From an uncultured Planctomycetota bacterium (GTDB lineage: Bacteria > Planctomycetota > Phycisphaerae > SM23-33): 64,000 nucleotides of DNA. Location of the stretch: NCBI GenBank assembly GCA_903892515.1, contig CAITIS010000031.1, positions 17,570-81,569 on the forward strand, written 5' to 3'. This document shows, piece by piece, positions 34,820-43,776 of the stretch. The notes under the pieces were generated by a model. It was not told the DNA's origin and did no database searches. It worked only from the letters and a program-made list of their open reading frames with translations. The translations under genes and the position numbers were made by a program. Positions within the stretch are counted from its first letter, which is position 1. Each line of letters opens with the position of its first letter.

Positions 34820-36469
34820 ATGGCCGAACGAAAACGAGTTGCCCAGCCAACGGTGCAAGCACAGCCCAGCGCGTCAGGCCTGCGCCGCGTGCTGGAGCAT
34901 CGTTTCACCGTGCCGGTGCTGCTGGTACTCGCGCTGCTGGCGGCCTACAGCATCAATGGCGACCCCATTACCGGCGGTGATTCGACGCCCAACACATTCC
35001 TGCCGGTCTATTTGCTGCGCGACGGCACGCTGTACTTCACCCCCAGCCGAGCGGCGTTCATGTTCGACTGGACGCTCACGCTCGACGGCAAGGACCACGC
35101 CGTCAGGCCGAATAACCTCGACGTACGCGTCGGCGGCACGCCGCTCCGGGACTTCTACCGCAGCGGGCGGTTGAAGGTCACTGAGCCCGACTACTACATC
35201 GTCGAAAGCAAACAGATCGATCCGGTCACGCGTGAGAAAGAGTACGTCAGCACGTTTGGCGTCGGGGTGGGGCTGTCGGCCTTGCCGGTACTGATGTGGT
35301 TTGACCCGCAGGAACTACTGAAGAATCCCGCCCGGTTGTGGTCGGCCGCCAAGTTCGCCGCCTCGCTGGAGGTGGCGCTCTCGGGGATGTTCCTGTTCCT
35401 GATTGGCCGGAGGCTCGTCAACGAGTGGCTGGCCCTGCTGGTGGCGCTGGCGTATGGCCTGGGCACGTGCGTGTGGACCACCAGCAGCCAGGCGCTCTTC
35501 CAGCACGCCCCCAACGTGCTGTTCCTGGCCCTGGGCACCTGGTTCTTGAGCCACCAGCCGCTCAAACGATTTTCCGCCACGGGCTGCGGGCTGGCGTATG
35601 CCTGCGCCCTGGCCTGCCGCCCCACCAGTTCGGCCGTGCTTGTGGCGGTGGGCGTGTATCTGCTCCTGAAGGACCGCCGAAACGTGCTGGCATTCCTGGC
35701 CGGCGCCGCGCCGGTCCTGCTGGCTGTCGGGATGTACAACGCTTATTTCCTCGGCGCACCGTGGGACTTTGGCCAGGCGCACGCCGCCGCCGTCGTCTTG
35801 GCCAAGACGGGCTCGCCTAGCATCTGGCAGAGCCCGCTGTGGCTGGGCTTGGCCGGACACTTGCTGAGCCCCTCGCGCGGGCTTTTCATCTTCTCGCCCT
35901 TCCTGATCGCAGCCCTCTTTGGGTTGTATCGAATCTGGCGCGAAGAGCCCTACCGCTTCGCCCGGCCGCTGATGGTAGCGATGGTCGTCATCCTGTGCGT
36001 CGAAGCCAAACACTTTGACTGGTGGAGCGGCTGGTCCTATGGCTGCCGCCACATCGTGGACCTGACGTTCTTTCTGTGCCTGTTCCTGCTGCCGGTGATG
36101 GCCTGGATCGCGCGGCGCAAGTGGGCGTTGACGCTATTCTCGCTGGCGCTGGCGTGGTCGGTCGTCGTGCAGGTCGTGGGGGCGTTCGCGTACGACATGG
36201 TGGGCTGGAACAATCATCTCGTCAGCGCCGAGATGAAATGGCCTGGCGAGACCGGCACGTTCACGGTAAGCACCTGGGCCCAGGAGTTCGGTTCAGCGGC
36301 CCAGGGCGCGCAGGTGGTCAAAGAGACCACCTTAGACATCGACAAGCCAGAGAACCGCTACCGGCTGTGGTCGATCTCGGACAACCAGATCGGCTACTAC
36401 CTGACGCACTTCCGCGAGGCTCGCCAGACCAAGCGGGCGATTCTGAAACGGACGATCGGGCCGGGATAA
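34820..36469 (+). CDS. Large polytopic membrane protein, GT-C glycosyltransferase-like
   Basis: This 549-residue protein starts at MAERKRVAQP (34820; AGGG upstream; alternative ATG at 34814). After the first membrane helix (VPVLLVLALLAAYSI) comes NGDPITGGDSTPNTFLPVYL, an acidic first loop resembling that of GT-C enzymes. About ten further hydrophobic segments follow. The conserved-looking LSPSRGLFIFSPFLIAALFG and HFDWWSGWSYGCRHIVDLTF stretches also occur in planctomycete hypothetical membrane proteins as I recall them. Function and acceptor are unknown. Confidence 0.65.
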   Translation: MAERKRVAQPTVQAQPSASGLRRVLEHRFTVPVLLVLALLAAYSINGDPITGGDSTPNTFLPVYLLRDGTLYFTPSRAAFMFDWTLTLDGKDHAVRPNNLDVRVGGTPLRDFYRSGRLKVTEPDYYIVESKQIDPVTREKEYVSTFGVGVGLSALPVLMWFDPQELLKNPARLWSAAKFAASLEVALSGMFLFLIGRRLVNEWLALLVALAYGLGTCVWTTSSQALFQHAPNVLFLALGTWFLSHQPLKRFSATGCGLAYACALACRPTSSAVLVAVGVYLLLKDRRNVLAFLAGAAPVLLAVGMYNAYFLGAPWDFGQAHAAAVVLAKTGSPSIWQSPLWLGLAGHLLSPSRGLFIFSPFLIAALFGLYRIWREEPYRFARPLMVAMVVILCVEAKHFDWWSGWSYGCRHIVDLTFFLCLFLLPVMAWIARRKWALTLFSLALAWSVVVQVVGAFAYDMVGWNNHLVSAEMKWPGETGTFTVSTWAQEFGSAAQGAQVVKETTLDIDKPENRYRLWSISDNQIGYYLTHFREARQTKRAILKRTIGPG

Positions 36470-36501
36470 TCGCCCGAAGGGGCGGCCGCTGCGGTCGCCA
36501 C

Positions 36502-36577
36502 GTAGCATGGGCGTCTCGCCCATGAGTATTTCGGCTATTCCGGCATCATTGGGCCACGGGCGGGACGCCCGTGCTAC
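36502..36577. repeat. Head-to-head pair of GTAG palindromes (BIME-like)
   Basis: GTAG (36502-36505) heads CATGGGCGTCTCGCCCATG (36506-36524). After 30 bases CACGGGCGGGACGCCCGTG (36555-36573) follows, closed by CTAC (36574-36577). Two REP-like units therefore face each other. The same arrangement lies at 43696-43767. Confidence 0.93.
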
Positions 36578-36594
36578 GGTTACGAATCCGACCC

Positions 36595-37632
36595 CTACAG
36601 GTTCGTCCGGAAGAACTCCACGCTCTTGTGGCCGCACCAGCCGTGCTGACGCGGGTCGAGGTCCAGCGCAAGCCGCTCGCGCACGCCCGCGGCCGAGTAG
36701 ATCTTCTCCACCTGCTTGAAGCACGCCGTGGCCGAGGCGACGCGGAAGCAGTCGTCGTGGATGCCGATCTCCACCAGCAGCGGGCGCGGGGCGATCAGGC
36801 CTTGCAGTTCGGCCACGTCGCACAGATCGTAGATGCCCGGGGTGATCTGGCTGCCGCAGAAGTTCGCGTCGGCCATGCCGAATTCCTCGAAGCGGTCGCT
36901 GTAGCAGATCACGTCGGCGGCCTTGATGCGGTCGTCGGCCAGGCTCGTCCACACCGTCATGGTGCCGCCGAAGCTCAGGCCCATCACGCCGATTCGAGCG
37001 GGGTCCACGAACTCCTGCTGGCAGAGGTAATCCAGGGCGCACTGGGCGTCGTGCACGTTCAGGCCCAGCACCGTCTGGCCCAGGATGGCGGCCCGGATGA
37101 AGTGGACGTTGCAGATGTCCTGCCCGCCGAAGATGTCATTATGGTGCGGCCCGCGGCGGTCGTCGCGCTCGCCGAAGCCACGCCAGTCAATCGCGATCAC
37201 CGCGAAACCGGCCTTGGCCATGTGCAGGCCGTAGTCGTAGTTGTGGGCAGCGATGTCCGCCGCCCGCCCGGCGTCAACGTTCACACCCATGACGGCGTCC
37301 TTGCCGTAAGGCCCGTGGCCATGGCAAGCGAGAATGGCGGGCAGAGGGCCCTTGGCGTTCTCGGGACGAAAGACGTACGCGGTGGCCGAGAGCCCCTCTT
37401 CGACGTCGAAGATGAGCTTCTGCTTGATCAGGCCATCGGCGCGCCACTCCACGATCAGCTCGGGATTCAGCGGCACGCGCGCGGGCATCTTGCCCAAACT
37501 CTGGCGGACCAGCGGCAGCAGTTCATCGTGCCAATTCTGCCACTGGGCCGGGCTGGCGCCGTCGAAATGAAACCTCGGCCGGTGCTTGGCGGCCACGTTG
37601 CGAAAATGCGCGTTGATCGACAGGTTCCGCAT
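36595..37632 (-). CDS. Alpha/beta-hydrolase of the acetyl-xylan-esterase type
   Basis: This 345-residue hydrolase has the nucleophile elbow GLSFGGTM, the acid in GIHDDCFRV and the histidine in RQHGWCGH, in the right order. AILACHGHGPYGKDAVMG supplies the oxyanion region, and IDWRGFGERDDRRGPHHNDI is typical of the carbohydrate-esterase-7-like/PF12715-like group. No signal peptide is present. Removal of acetyl or acyl groups from hemicellulose oligomers would fit the GH51 enzyme nearby, but that link is inference. The start at 37632 lacks a clear ribosome site. Confidence 0.82.
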   Translation of the reverse strand: MRNLSINAHFRNVAAKHRPRFHFDGASPAQWQNWHDELLPLVRQSLGKMPARVPLNPELIVEWRADGLIKQKLIFDVEEGLSATAYVFRPENAKGPLPAILACHGHGPYGKDAVMGVNVDAGRAADIAAHNYDYGLHMAKAGFAVIAIDWRGFGERDDRRGPHHNDIFGGQDICNVHFIRAAILGQTVLGLNVHDAQCALDYLCQQEFVDPARIGVMGLSFGGTMTVWTSLADDRIKAADVICYSDRFEEFGMADANFCGSQITPGIYDLCDVAELQGLIAPRPLLVEIGIHDDCFRVASATACFKQVEKIYSAAGVRERLALDLDPRQHGWCGHKSVEFFRTNL

Positions 37633-37679
37633 AAAGGCTCCAATTCATTTTCGAGTGGTGATTTTCGATGTGCGATTTA

Positions 37680-37795
37680 ACACCGAGAACACGGAATACA
37701 CGAGAGAAATGTGCGAGGTGGAGGTCCGGCCGCGCTCCCCTACGCCCTACGCCCTATGCCCTACGCCCTCTGCCTCTGCCCTCCGCCCTGCCGCT
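37680..37795. repeat. CGGAG-type units and CCTAYGC heptamers
   Basis: ACACCGAGAACACGGAATAC (37680-37700) belongs to the same family as the repeat ending the glycosyltransferase at 15778. It is followed at 37736-37792 by eight or so CCTAYGC/CCTCYGC heptamers that reach the mnmA stop region. Confidence 0.75.
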
Positions 37796-38876
37796 ACTCA
37801 ATCCATCCCCCGCCCAGCAGGCGCGGGCCGTCGTAGATGGCGGCGCCTTGGCCGGGGGTAATGGCCGAGACGGGCTCGTCGAATTCGGCCTGAAATCGGC
37901 CATCGTCCAGCACGGTCACCTGGGCGGGAGCGCCGGCGTGGTTGTAACGAATCTGCACCACGCCGTGGAATTCCCAGCCGGCTGGCGGCGGGTCGATGTG
38001 CCAGTTCACCGCGCTGGCAGTGAGGCGGCGTGAGAAGGTCTCATCCTTGGTTCCGATGGTGACGCGAGCGGTGATCGGGTCGATCTTCGTGACGAACATC
38101 CGCACCGGGCCATACAGGCGGTGCACGGCGTCTTCGATTCCCGGCCCCAGGCCGCGGCGCTGGCCGATGGTAAAGGCCGCCACGCCCTCGTGCCGCCCCA
38201 GCACGTGGCCGGCGCTGTCGGCGATCTCGCCGGGACGAAACGCCTCCGGCCGGCGCTGCCGCAGCAGCTCGACGTAATCGCCCGAGACGAAGCAGATCTC
38301 CTGGCTGTCGGGCTTGTCGGCCACCGGCAGGCCCAGTGACAGGGCGATGCGGCGGATCTCGGCCTTGTCGGATACCTCGCCGATGGGCAGAAGCACGCGG
38401 GTGAGCATCGCCCGCGGCAGCTCGAACAGGGCGTAGGACTGGTCCTTGGCGGCGGCCCGGCAGATGGCGCCATCGACCACGCGGGCGTAATGCCCCGTGG
38501 CGATGAAGTCGGCGCCAAGTTCGTTCGCCCGCTGCAACAGCCGGGCAAACTTGATGCGGGCGTTGCAGTGCACGCACGGGTTGGGCGTCCGGCCCGAGAC
38601 GTACTCATCGACGAAGTAGTCCACGACGCCGCCAAAGGCGTCACCGGCATTGAGCACGTACAGGTCGATGCCCAGCAGCTCGGCCACGCGTCGGGCGTCG
38701 GCGGCGTCCTGCGGCGAGCAGCAGCCGGTGGTGTCATGCCCCGACCCCAGCAGCCCGCCCAGGCACAGGAACACGCCCGTGACGTCGTAACCTTGGCGCT
38801 GCAGCAAGTGGGCGGCCACGGAGCTGTCCACTCCGCCGCTCATGCCCAGCAGGATTTTTTTGCGTTGAGACATCAT
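37794..38876 (-). CDS. mnmA: tRNA-specific 2-thiouridylase MnmA
   Basis: This 360-residue enzyme uses ATP and persulfide sulfur to make 2-thiouridine at position 34 of tRNA Lys, Glu and Gln. The PP-loop SGGVDSS is at residues 13-19. Catalytic cysteines are Cys101 in NPCVHCN and Cys195 in SQEICFVSGDY. ATGHYARV and GRHEGVAAFTIGQRRGLG are further family motifs. The start may be either Met1 or Met2 (38876 or 38873). Length is normal. It is divergent from dedA. Confidence 0.97.
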   Translation of the reverse strand: MMSQRKKILLGMSGGVDSSVAAHLLQRQGYDVTGVFLCLGGLLGSGHDTTGCCSPQDAADARRVAELLGIDLYVLNAGDAFGGVVDYFVDEYVSGRTPNPCVHCNARIKFARLLQRANELGADFIATGHYARVVDGAICRAAAKDQSYALFELPRAMLTRVLLPIGEVSDKAEIRRIALSLGLPVADKPDSQEICFVSGDYVELLRQRRPEAFRPGEIADSAGHVLGRHEGVAAFTIGQRRGLGPGIEDAVHRLYGPVRMFVTKIDPITARVTIGTKDETFSRRLTASAVNWHIDPPPAGWEFHGVVQIRYNHAGAPAQVTVLDDGRFQAEFDEPVSAITPGQGAAIYDGPRLLGGGWIE

Positions 38877-38950
38877 TCACAACTCGCGAGCATTCCTGCC
38901 CGCCCTACCAACTTGACCAAATTGGACGCAGAACCTACCATCCCTGCATC

Positions 38951-39619
38951 ATGGAATTACTTCATCAGTTCATCCAAGTCTTCCTGCACCTGGACAAGCA
39001 TCTGGGCGAGGCCGTGGCCGCGTACCAGACCTGGACGTACCTGATCCTGTTCGTCATTATCTTCTGCGAAACGGGCCTGGTCGTCACGCCCTTCTTGCCG
39101 GGCGACAGCCTGCTCTTTGCCGCCGGGTCCATCGCGGCCTTGCCGGGCTCGCCCCTGAACACCGTCTGGCTGATCGTGCTGCTGGCGGTGGCGGCCTTCC
39201 TGGGCGACACGGTCAATTACTGGATCGGCCACCTGATCGGGCCCAAGATCTTCCACAAGGAAAACGTCCGGCTGCTGAACAAGAAACACCTGGAGCGGGC
39301 CCACCGCTTCTACGAAAAGTACGGCGGTAAGACCATCATCATCGCCCGGTTCGTGCCGATCATCCGCACTTTCGCCCCGTTCGTGGCCGGCATCGGCAGC
39401 ATGACGTATTGGCGGTTCCTGGCGTACAACCTCGTCGGCGGCGCGCTGTGGGTCTTGCTGTTCGTCCTGGCCGGCCGGCTGTTCGGGCAGATTCCCGTCG
39501 TGCAGAAGAACTTCACGCTGGTCATCATGGCCATCATCGTGATTTCGGTGCTGCCGGCGGTGATCGAATTCATCCGCGCCCGGCGCGAGAGCAAACGCGG
39601 TAACACCCCGACGCCCTGA
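38951..39619 (+). CDS. DedA-family membrane protein
   Basis: This 222-residue integral membrane protein belongs to the DedA/VTT family, members of which are lipid flippases such as undecaprenyl-phosphate recyclers. The motifs FLPGDSLLFAAGSIAA, GDTVNYWIGHLIGPKI and ARFVPIIRTFAPFVAGIGSM are all canonical, including the proline-arginine loop. The final segment ends in a basic tail. The ATG at 38951 follows a CATCCCTGCATC repeat unit instead of a ribosome site. Confidence 0.94.
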   Translation: MELLHQFIQVFLHLDKHLGEAVAAYQTWTYLILFVIIFCETGLVVTPFLPGDSLLFAAGSIAALPGSPLNTVWLIVLLAVAAFLGDTVNYWIGHLIGPKIFHKENVRLLNKKHLERAHRFYEKYGGKTIIIARFVPIIRTFAPFVAGIGSMTYWRFLAYNLVGGALWVLLFVLAGRLFGQIPVVQKNFTLVIMAIIVISVLPAVIEFIRARRESKRGNTPTP

Positions 39620-39620
39620 C

Positions 39621-39878
39621 TTGCAGGGTGGGCCGAGGCCGAGAGTCGTTCGAGGCCGAGCCCCACTCTTGCTGGGTGCCATGGTCAGACCGCCGTCGTT
39701 GGGTCTGGCCATGCGTGACGCTGGGCACCCGTTGATCGATAGCATGGCCAGCCCAGAAGCGGGCTGACCATGGCACCCGCCCGAGGCAGAGATTTGTTCG
39801 AGGCCGAGTCCCGCCACTGCCGCGATGGCCGGTGGGACTCGCTTGCCCAAACGACGGGCTTCGCTCGGCCCACCCTAC
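39621..39878. repeat. GGTGGGCCGAGG element with a nested GGGTGCCA element
   Basis: The outer unit begins AGGGTGGGCCGAGG at 39625 and ends CTCGGCCCACCCTAC at 39878. Nested inside, 39674-39778 (105 bp) runs from GGGTGCCATGGTCAG to CTGACCATGGCACCC with GGCTGGCCATG stems. The outer unit is the one that supplies the M56 C-terminus at 3978-4090. It fills the gap between dedA and the HD gene. Confidence 0.88.
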
Positions 39879-39888
39879 ATTCTCGCTC

Positions 39889-42477
39889 TCAATCCGTCGG
39901 CACCTGCGGGGGCTTGGTCGATGAGATGTCCTTGGCCGGTGCTTCGATTTCGATGGCTGGTGCAGCCAGCTCCGGCGGCGAGGGCGGCTGGGCGGCATCG
40001 GCCAGATGGTCCGGATGAGCGGGGTCGAGCGGTTCGATCTGTCCGCCGGCGACGTCGGCCGCTGCGGGCTCAGACAGGCTCTTGCCGTTGCCATCGTGGC
40101 CGTTCTTGCCGTTGCCGTTCTTGCCGTTCTTGCCTGAGAGCATGCGGCTTTGTTGATCGAGATGCTCGGCCCGTTCGCGGTCGGCCCGCTCCTGCTGGGG
40201 GTACTTCACCCGGCCGTGGTACATGCCCGTCAAGCTCTTGATGAGCGAGTTCTCGACGCCGTAGACTTCCTTGAGCGTCATGTCGCACTCGTTGAGCTGG
40301 CCGTCCATCAGCCGCTTGAAGATCACCTGGTGCACCTGCGTCTCGATCCGACCCGGCGAGGGCTCGGTCATCGCTCGCACGGACGACTCGGCCGCATCGG
40401 CCAGCATGAGCACGGCCGCTTCCTTCACGCGCGGCTTGGGGCCGGGATAGCGGAACTCGACCTCGTCGGGCGCCCGCTCTATGTCCTGACGCCGCTGGGT
40501 GGCGGCGGCGTGGTAGAAGTACTCCACCAGCGTCGTGCCGTGGTGGGTGGCGATGAACTCGCGCAGCACCGGCGGCAGGCCGTATTCCTTGGCCAGTTCC
40601 AGCCCGTCCTTCACGTGCCCCTTGATGATGAGCAGGCTCATGGCCGGGCTCAGCCGCTCGTGCGGCGAACGCATGCCCAGCTGGTTCTCGATGAAGTAGA
40701 AGGGCTTGTTGATCTTGCCGATGTCGTGGTAGTACGCCCCGACCCGCGCCAGCAGGCCGCGGGCGCCGATGGCGTCGGCGGCGGCCTCGCACATGGTGCC
40801 CAGCAGCAGGCAGTGATTGTACGTGCCGGGGGCCTCCAGCGCCAGCCGCTTGAGCAGCGGGCGATTGGCGTCGCACCACTCCAGCAGCGTCATCGACGTG
40901 GCCACGCGGAAAACCCGCTCGATGAGCGGCAGGATACCCTGGGCGATGAAGCCCGCCGTAATGCCCGCGGCGGCCGCCCAGGCGACGTTGATGAGAATGA
41001 AGTTCGCCGGCTCGCCCTGTGCCGACTGCGTAGCCCAGATCACGGCAATGGTAACGGCAGCCGTCACGGCCCCGGTCTCGATGAGCTTGCTGCGGGTGCG
41101 AATCTCGCGGAGTTGGAAGATCGTCGCCCCGGCGGCCGTCCACAGCACCAGCAGCGAGTCCACGCCGGCGCGAAGCTGCAAGACCGTCAGCACCACCAGT
41201 CCGCCGGCCACGGCAAAGGCGAAGCGCTGGTCGTACGCGATGGTCATCGCCACGCTGGCCATGATGACGCCGAAGACCGCCAAGCTGGGGTTGAGCCCCC
41301 CCACGCCCACCAGCAGCTTGGAAGTGCCCAGTGCCGCCAGCAGCACGATGGAAATGCCCAGCCCGCGGGCGTAGCTCTTGTCCGGCCGGGCGTGGTGCTT
41401 GGCGATGTACAGCGCCAGGAACAGCGTCAGGGCGAGAATCTCGCCCATTCGCCCAGCCAGCACCCAGTACTTCCGCAGCGGCTGGTCTTTCTGCATCTGC
41501 GCCACGTACGCCTTGTGCTCAGCCGCCAGCAGTTCCAGGTCCAGCGGCGTCAGGCCCTGCGAGGGCGCGCCGGCTTGCATGGCCCACTCGGCCCCAACGG
41601 TGCGGCGCACCAGCAGCGCCCGCGCCTGCACCGCTTCCCGCACCGGCGCGACGGATTCCTTGGCGGCAACCTCGGCCGCGGCGGTGGCCTTGGCATCGAC
41701 ACGATACAGAGGCTGTCCCTGATCGGAGATGGTCGAGGCCAGGTAGTGGTACACGTTGGCGCGGATGGACATGTCAATGGGCGCCACGGCCGCCTGGAGG
41801 AACTCGTCGAGCCCCTTGAATTCCAGCGAGATCACCTTGCTCTTGGGCTGGAGGCTCTCCTGCGTGCCGTTGACGACATGGACGTCCTGCGTCTGCTTCT
41901 GCACGCAGGCCTGAACGAAGTCGCGCACGTTCACGATGTAGCGCTGCAGGAGATTATTCCGCAGGCTGTCGATCTGCCGGTTGTATTCCTCGCTCCTGGT
42001 GGCGTCGGCGTAGGCCAGGAAACTGGCCAGGTCGGCCGGCGTGTCGAGCAGGAACTGCTGCTTGAGTTCCTCGCCCAGGTTGGCCGGCTGGGTGGCAACC
42101 TTGAGTTTGCTGGGCAGGTTGCGCAGGTCCGACAGCAGCTGCTGCAGCAGCGCCTCGTCCAGCCGGATGACCGCGGGCGTGTTCTTGGCCTCGAGTTCCT
42201 GCCGCTCGCGCGTCTGCTGGGGCGATGCCACTTCAAAGGTCACGCGGGCGAAGATGTCGGCGGGCACGTACTGCCCGACGCGGTAGGTCAGCGGTTCTTG
42301 CGGCCAGCAGTCCATGAGCGTGGCGCCGGTCACGAAGAACAGGCAGATGAGCAGGGCGCTCGTGCCGCGGTTGGCGCGAAAACGATCCCACCGGCCCAAG
42401 ACTGGTGAGCCGCTGGGACGCGCCTCACGGCGGCGTTGCGCTGAGCGATGGATTCTAAATGGCCACACTTGTTTCAA
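39889..42477 (-). CDS. 7TM-HD phosphodiesterase (PgpH-like)
   Basis: This 862-residue membrane protein resembles PgpH, which hydrolyses cyclic di-AMP. One membrane helix (about 41-58) is followed by a large extracytoplasmic 7TMR-HDED domain (60-340), seven helices (340-520) and a cytoplasmic HD domain. The HD ligands appear as YNHCLLLG (His555), YYHDIGK (His584, Asp585), KGHVKDG and THHGTTLVEYF. The acidic, low-complexity C-terminus has Asn/Gly/Lys repeats. The initiator is TTG at 42477 or a nearby GTG; no ribosome site resolves it. PhoH lies next upstream, as often seen in bacteria (phoH-pgpH). Confidence 0.9.
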   Translation of the reverse strand: MKQVWPFRIHRSAQRRREARPSGSPVLGRWDRFRANRGTSALLICLFFVTGATLMDCWPQEPLTYRVGQYVPADIFARVTFEVASPQQTRERQELEAKNTPAVIRLDEALLQQLLSDLRNLPSKLKVATQPANLGEELKQQFLLDTPADLASFLAYADATRSEEYNRQIDSLRNNLLQRYIVNVRDFVQACVQKQTQDVHVVNGTQESLQPKSKVISLEFKGLDEFLQAAVAPIDMSIRANVYHYLASTISDQGQPLYRVDAKATAAAEVAAKESVAPVREAVQARALLVRRTVGAEWAMQAGAPSQGLTPLDLELLAAEHKAYVAQMQKDQPLRKYWVLAGRMGEILALTLFLALYIAKHHARPDKSYARGLGISIVLLAALGTSKLLVGVGGLNPSLAVFGVIMASVAMTIAYDQRFAFAVAGGLVVLTVLQLRAGVDSLLVLWTAAGATIFQLREIRTRSKLIETGAVTAAVTIAVIWATQSAQGEPANFILINVAWAAAAGITAGFIAQGILPLIERVFRVATSMTLLEWCDANRPLLKRLALEAPGTYNHCLLLGTMCEAAADAIGARGLLARVGAYYHDIGKINKPFYFIENQLGMRSPHERLSPAMSLLIIKGHVKDGLELAKEYGLPPVLREFIATHHGTTLVEYFYHAAATQRRQDIERAPDEVEFRYPGPKPRVKEAAVLMLADAAESSVRAMTEPSPGRIETQVHQVIFKRLMDGQLNECDMTLKEVYGVENSLIKSLTGMYHGRVKYPQQERADRERAEHLDQQSRMLSGKNGKNGNGKNGHDGNGKSLSEPAAADVAGGQIEPLDPAHPDHLADAAQPPSPPELAAPAIEIEAPAKDISSTKPPQVPTD

Positions 42478-42546
42478 TTACGAGTCGCGAATTTCCGGTT
42501 GCGGATTTCAAACGAGCGAGCGCCGCGGCGCGTGGGTGTCAAAGCC

Positions 42547-42619
42547 GGGTGCCACGGCTGCGGCGTTTGCAGCCGTGCGTCTCTCGGGCACACCTGCACA
42601 CACCGCAGGTGTGGCACCC
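42547..42619. repeat. 73-bp GGGTGCCA element
   Basis: It runs from GGGTGCCACGGCTGCGGCG to CCGCAGGTGTGGCACCC between phoH and the HD gene, with two internal stems (GGCTGC...GCAGCC and CACCTGC...GCAGGTG). It is closely related to the element at 25739-25807, with the stems exchanged in order. Confidence 0.88.
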
Positions 42620-42722
42620 AGACACGCGCCCAGACACGGGCACGCAGTCGATTCGCAATCCGTAATTCGCACTTCATACTTTCCCATATGCCTGTATCGT
42701 CTTATCGGAACGGCTGCTCCAA

Positions 42723-43676
42723 TTACTCTTCGCTGCGGCGCGGGGCGTCGGTGCGGGCGTAGGCCTCCACGATATTCTGCACCAGCCGGTGGCGGACGAT
42801 GTCCTGCCGGTCCAACTGGCTGAAGACCAGCCCGTGCACGCCCGCCAGCCGGCGACGGGCGTCGATGAGCCCGCTGGCCACGTTGGGCGGCAGGTCGATC
42901 TGCGAATCGTCGCCGGTGATGATCATCTTTGAGCCATGCCCCATTCGCGTCAGGAACATCAGCATCTGCGGCACGGTCGTGTTCTGGGCTTCATCCAGGA
43001 TGATGACCGAATCGTTGAGAGTCCGCCCGCGCATGAACGCCAGCGGGACGACCTCGATAATGTCATTGGCCATCAGCCGGCGGCTCTGCTCGAAATCCAT
43101 CATGTCGTGCAGGCTGTCGAACAGCGGCCGCAGGTACGGGTTGACCTTGGCCTGCAAGTCCCCCGGCAGGAAGCCCAGTTTCTCGCCCGCCTCCACCGCT
43201 GGCCGGGCCAGCACCACGCGCTTGATCTGGGCGCGCTTGAGCATGTTCACCGCCACGGCCACCGCCAGGTACGTTTTGCCGGTACCGGCCGGGCCGACGC
43301 AGAAAACCATGTCGTGCCGCCGCATCGCCTCGATGTACTGCCGCTGTCCGGCTGAACGCGGCTTGATGACCTGCCCGCCGTACACGTCGATAACGTCGAT
43401 GGCTTCCTGGGCCTCTTCCTCTACGGCCGCTGCCGCCAGGGCCGACGCCACCGCCTCAGCCGTCACGGACTGGCTGTGCCGCATGTGCCGCTGCAATTCG
43501 GCCAGCACGGAGGCGGCGCGTGAAACGTTCTTGGCCCCGCCGGTGATCTTGACGGTCTCGCCGCGGGCGAACATCTGTACGCCCAGCACATCCCGAATGG
43601 TGCGCAGATGCGAATCGCCGGGCCCGAACAACACGCCCCTGGCCTCAGGACGCTCCAATGTCACCGTCAGTTCCAA
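42723..43676 (-). CDS. PhoH-like ATPase
   Basis: This 317-residue ATPase is of the PhoH (PhoH1/YbeZ) type, linked in other bacteria to RNA and ribosome maturation. I chose TTG at 43676, eight bases after GAGGA. The next in-frame TTG (43730) would translate a GTAG palindrome as its N-terminus. A KH-like N-terminal domain is followed by the P-loop [29 protein letters not shown], and Walker B VIILDEAQNTTVPQM. ITGDDSQIDLP is the conserved sensor region. It lies between cdsA and the HD gene on one strand. Confidence 0.93.
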   Translation of the reverse strand: MELTVTLERPEARGVLFGPGDSHLRTIRDVLGVQMFARGETVKITGGAKNVSRAASVLAELQRHMRHSQSVTAEAVASALAAAAVEEEAQEAIDVIDVYGGQVIKPRSAGQRQYIEAMRRHDMVFCVGPAGTGKTYLAVAVAVNMLKRAQIKRVVLARPAVEAGEKLGFLPGDLQAKVNPYLRPLFDSLHDMMDFEQSRRLMANDIIEVVPLAFMRGRTLNDSVIILDEAQNTTVPQMLMFLTRMGHGSKMIITGDDSQIDLPPNVASGLIDARRRLAGVHGLVFSQLDRQDIVRHRLVQNIVEAYARTDAPRRSEE

Positions 43677-43695
43677 GGTTTCACTTCCTCGCGAA

Positions 43696-43767
43696 GTAGC
43701 ACGGGCGTCTCGCCCGTGATTCGTTGCCAAACCGGCCGAAAACTCATGGGCGAGACGCCCATGCTAC
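43696..43767. repeat. Head-to-head GTAG palindrome pair between cdsA and phoH
   Basis: GTAG (43696-43699) heads CACGGGCGTCTCGCCCGTG (43700-43718). After 26 bases CATGGGCGAGACGCCCATG (43745-43763) follows, closed by CTAC (43764-43767). It is the same pair type as 36502-36577. Confidence 0.93.
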
Positions 43768-43776
43768 GGATTGTTT

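Noticed and set aside
40150..42408. 752-codon open frame on the plus strand
   Set aside because: Antisense shadow of the 7TM-HD phosphodiesterase; His/Arg/Gln-rich product without motifs.
42548..42619. tRNA-like cloverleaf
   Set aside because: The stems belong to a GGGTGCCA repeat element; no anticodon loop or TTCGANTC arm is present.
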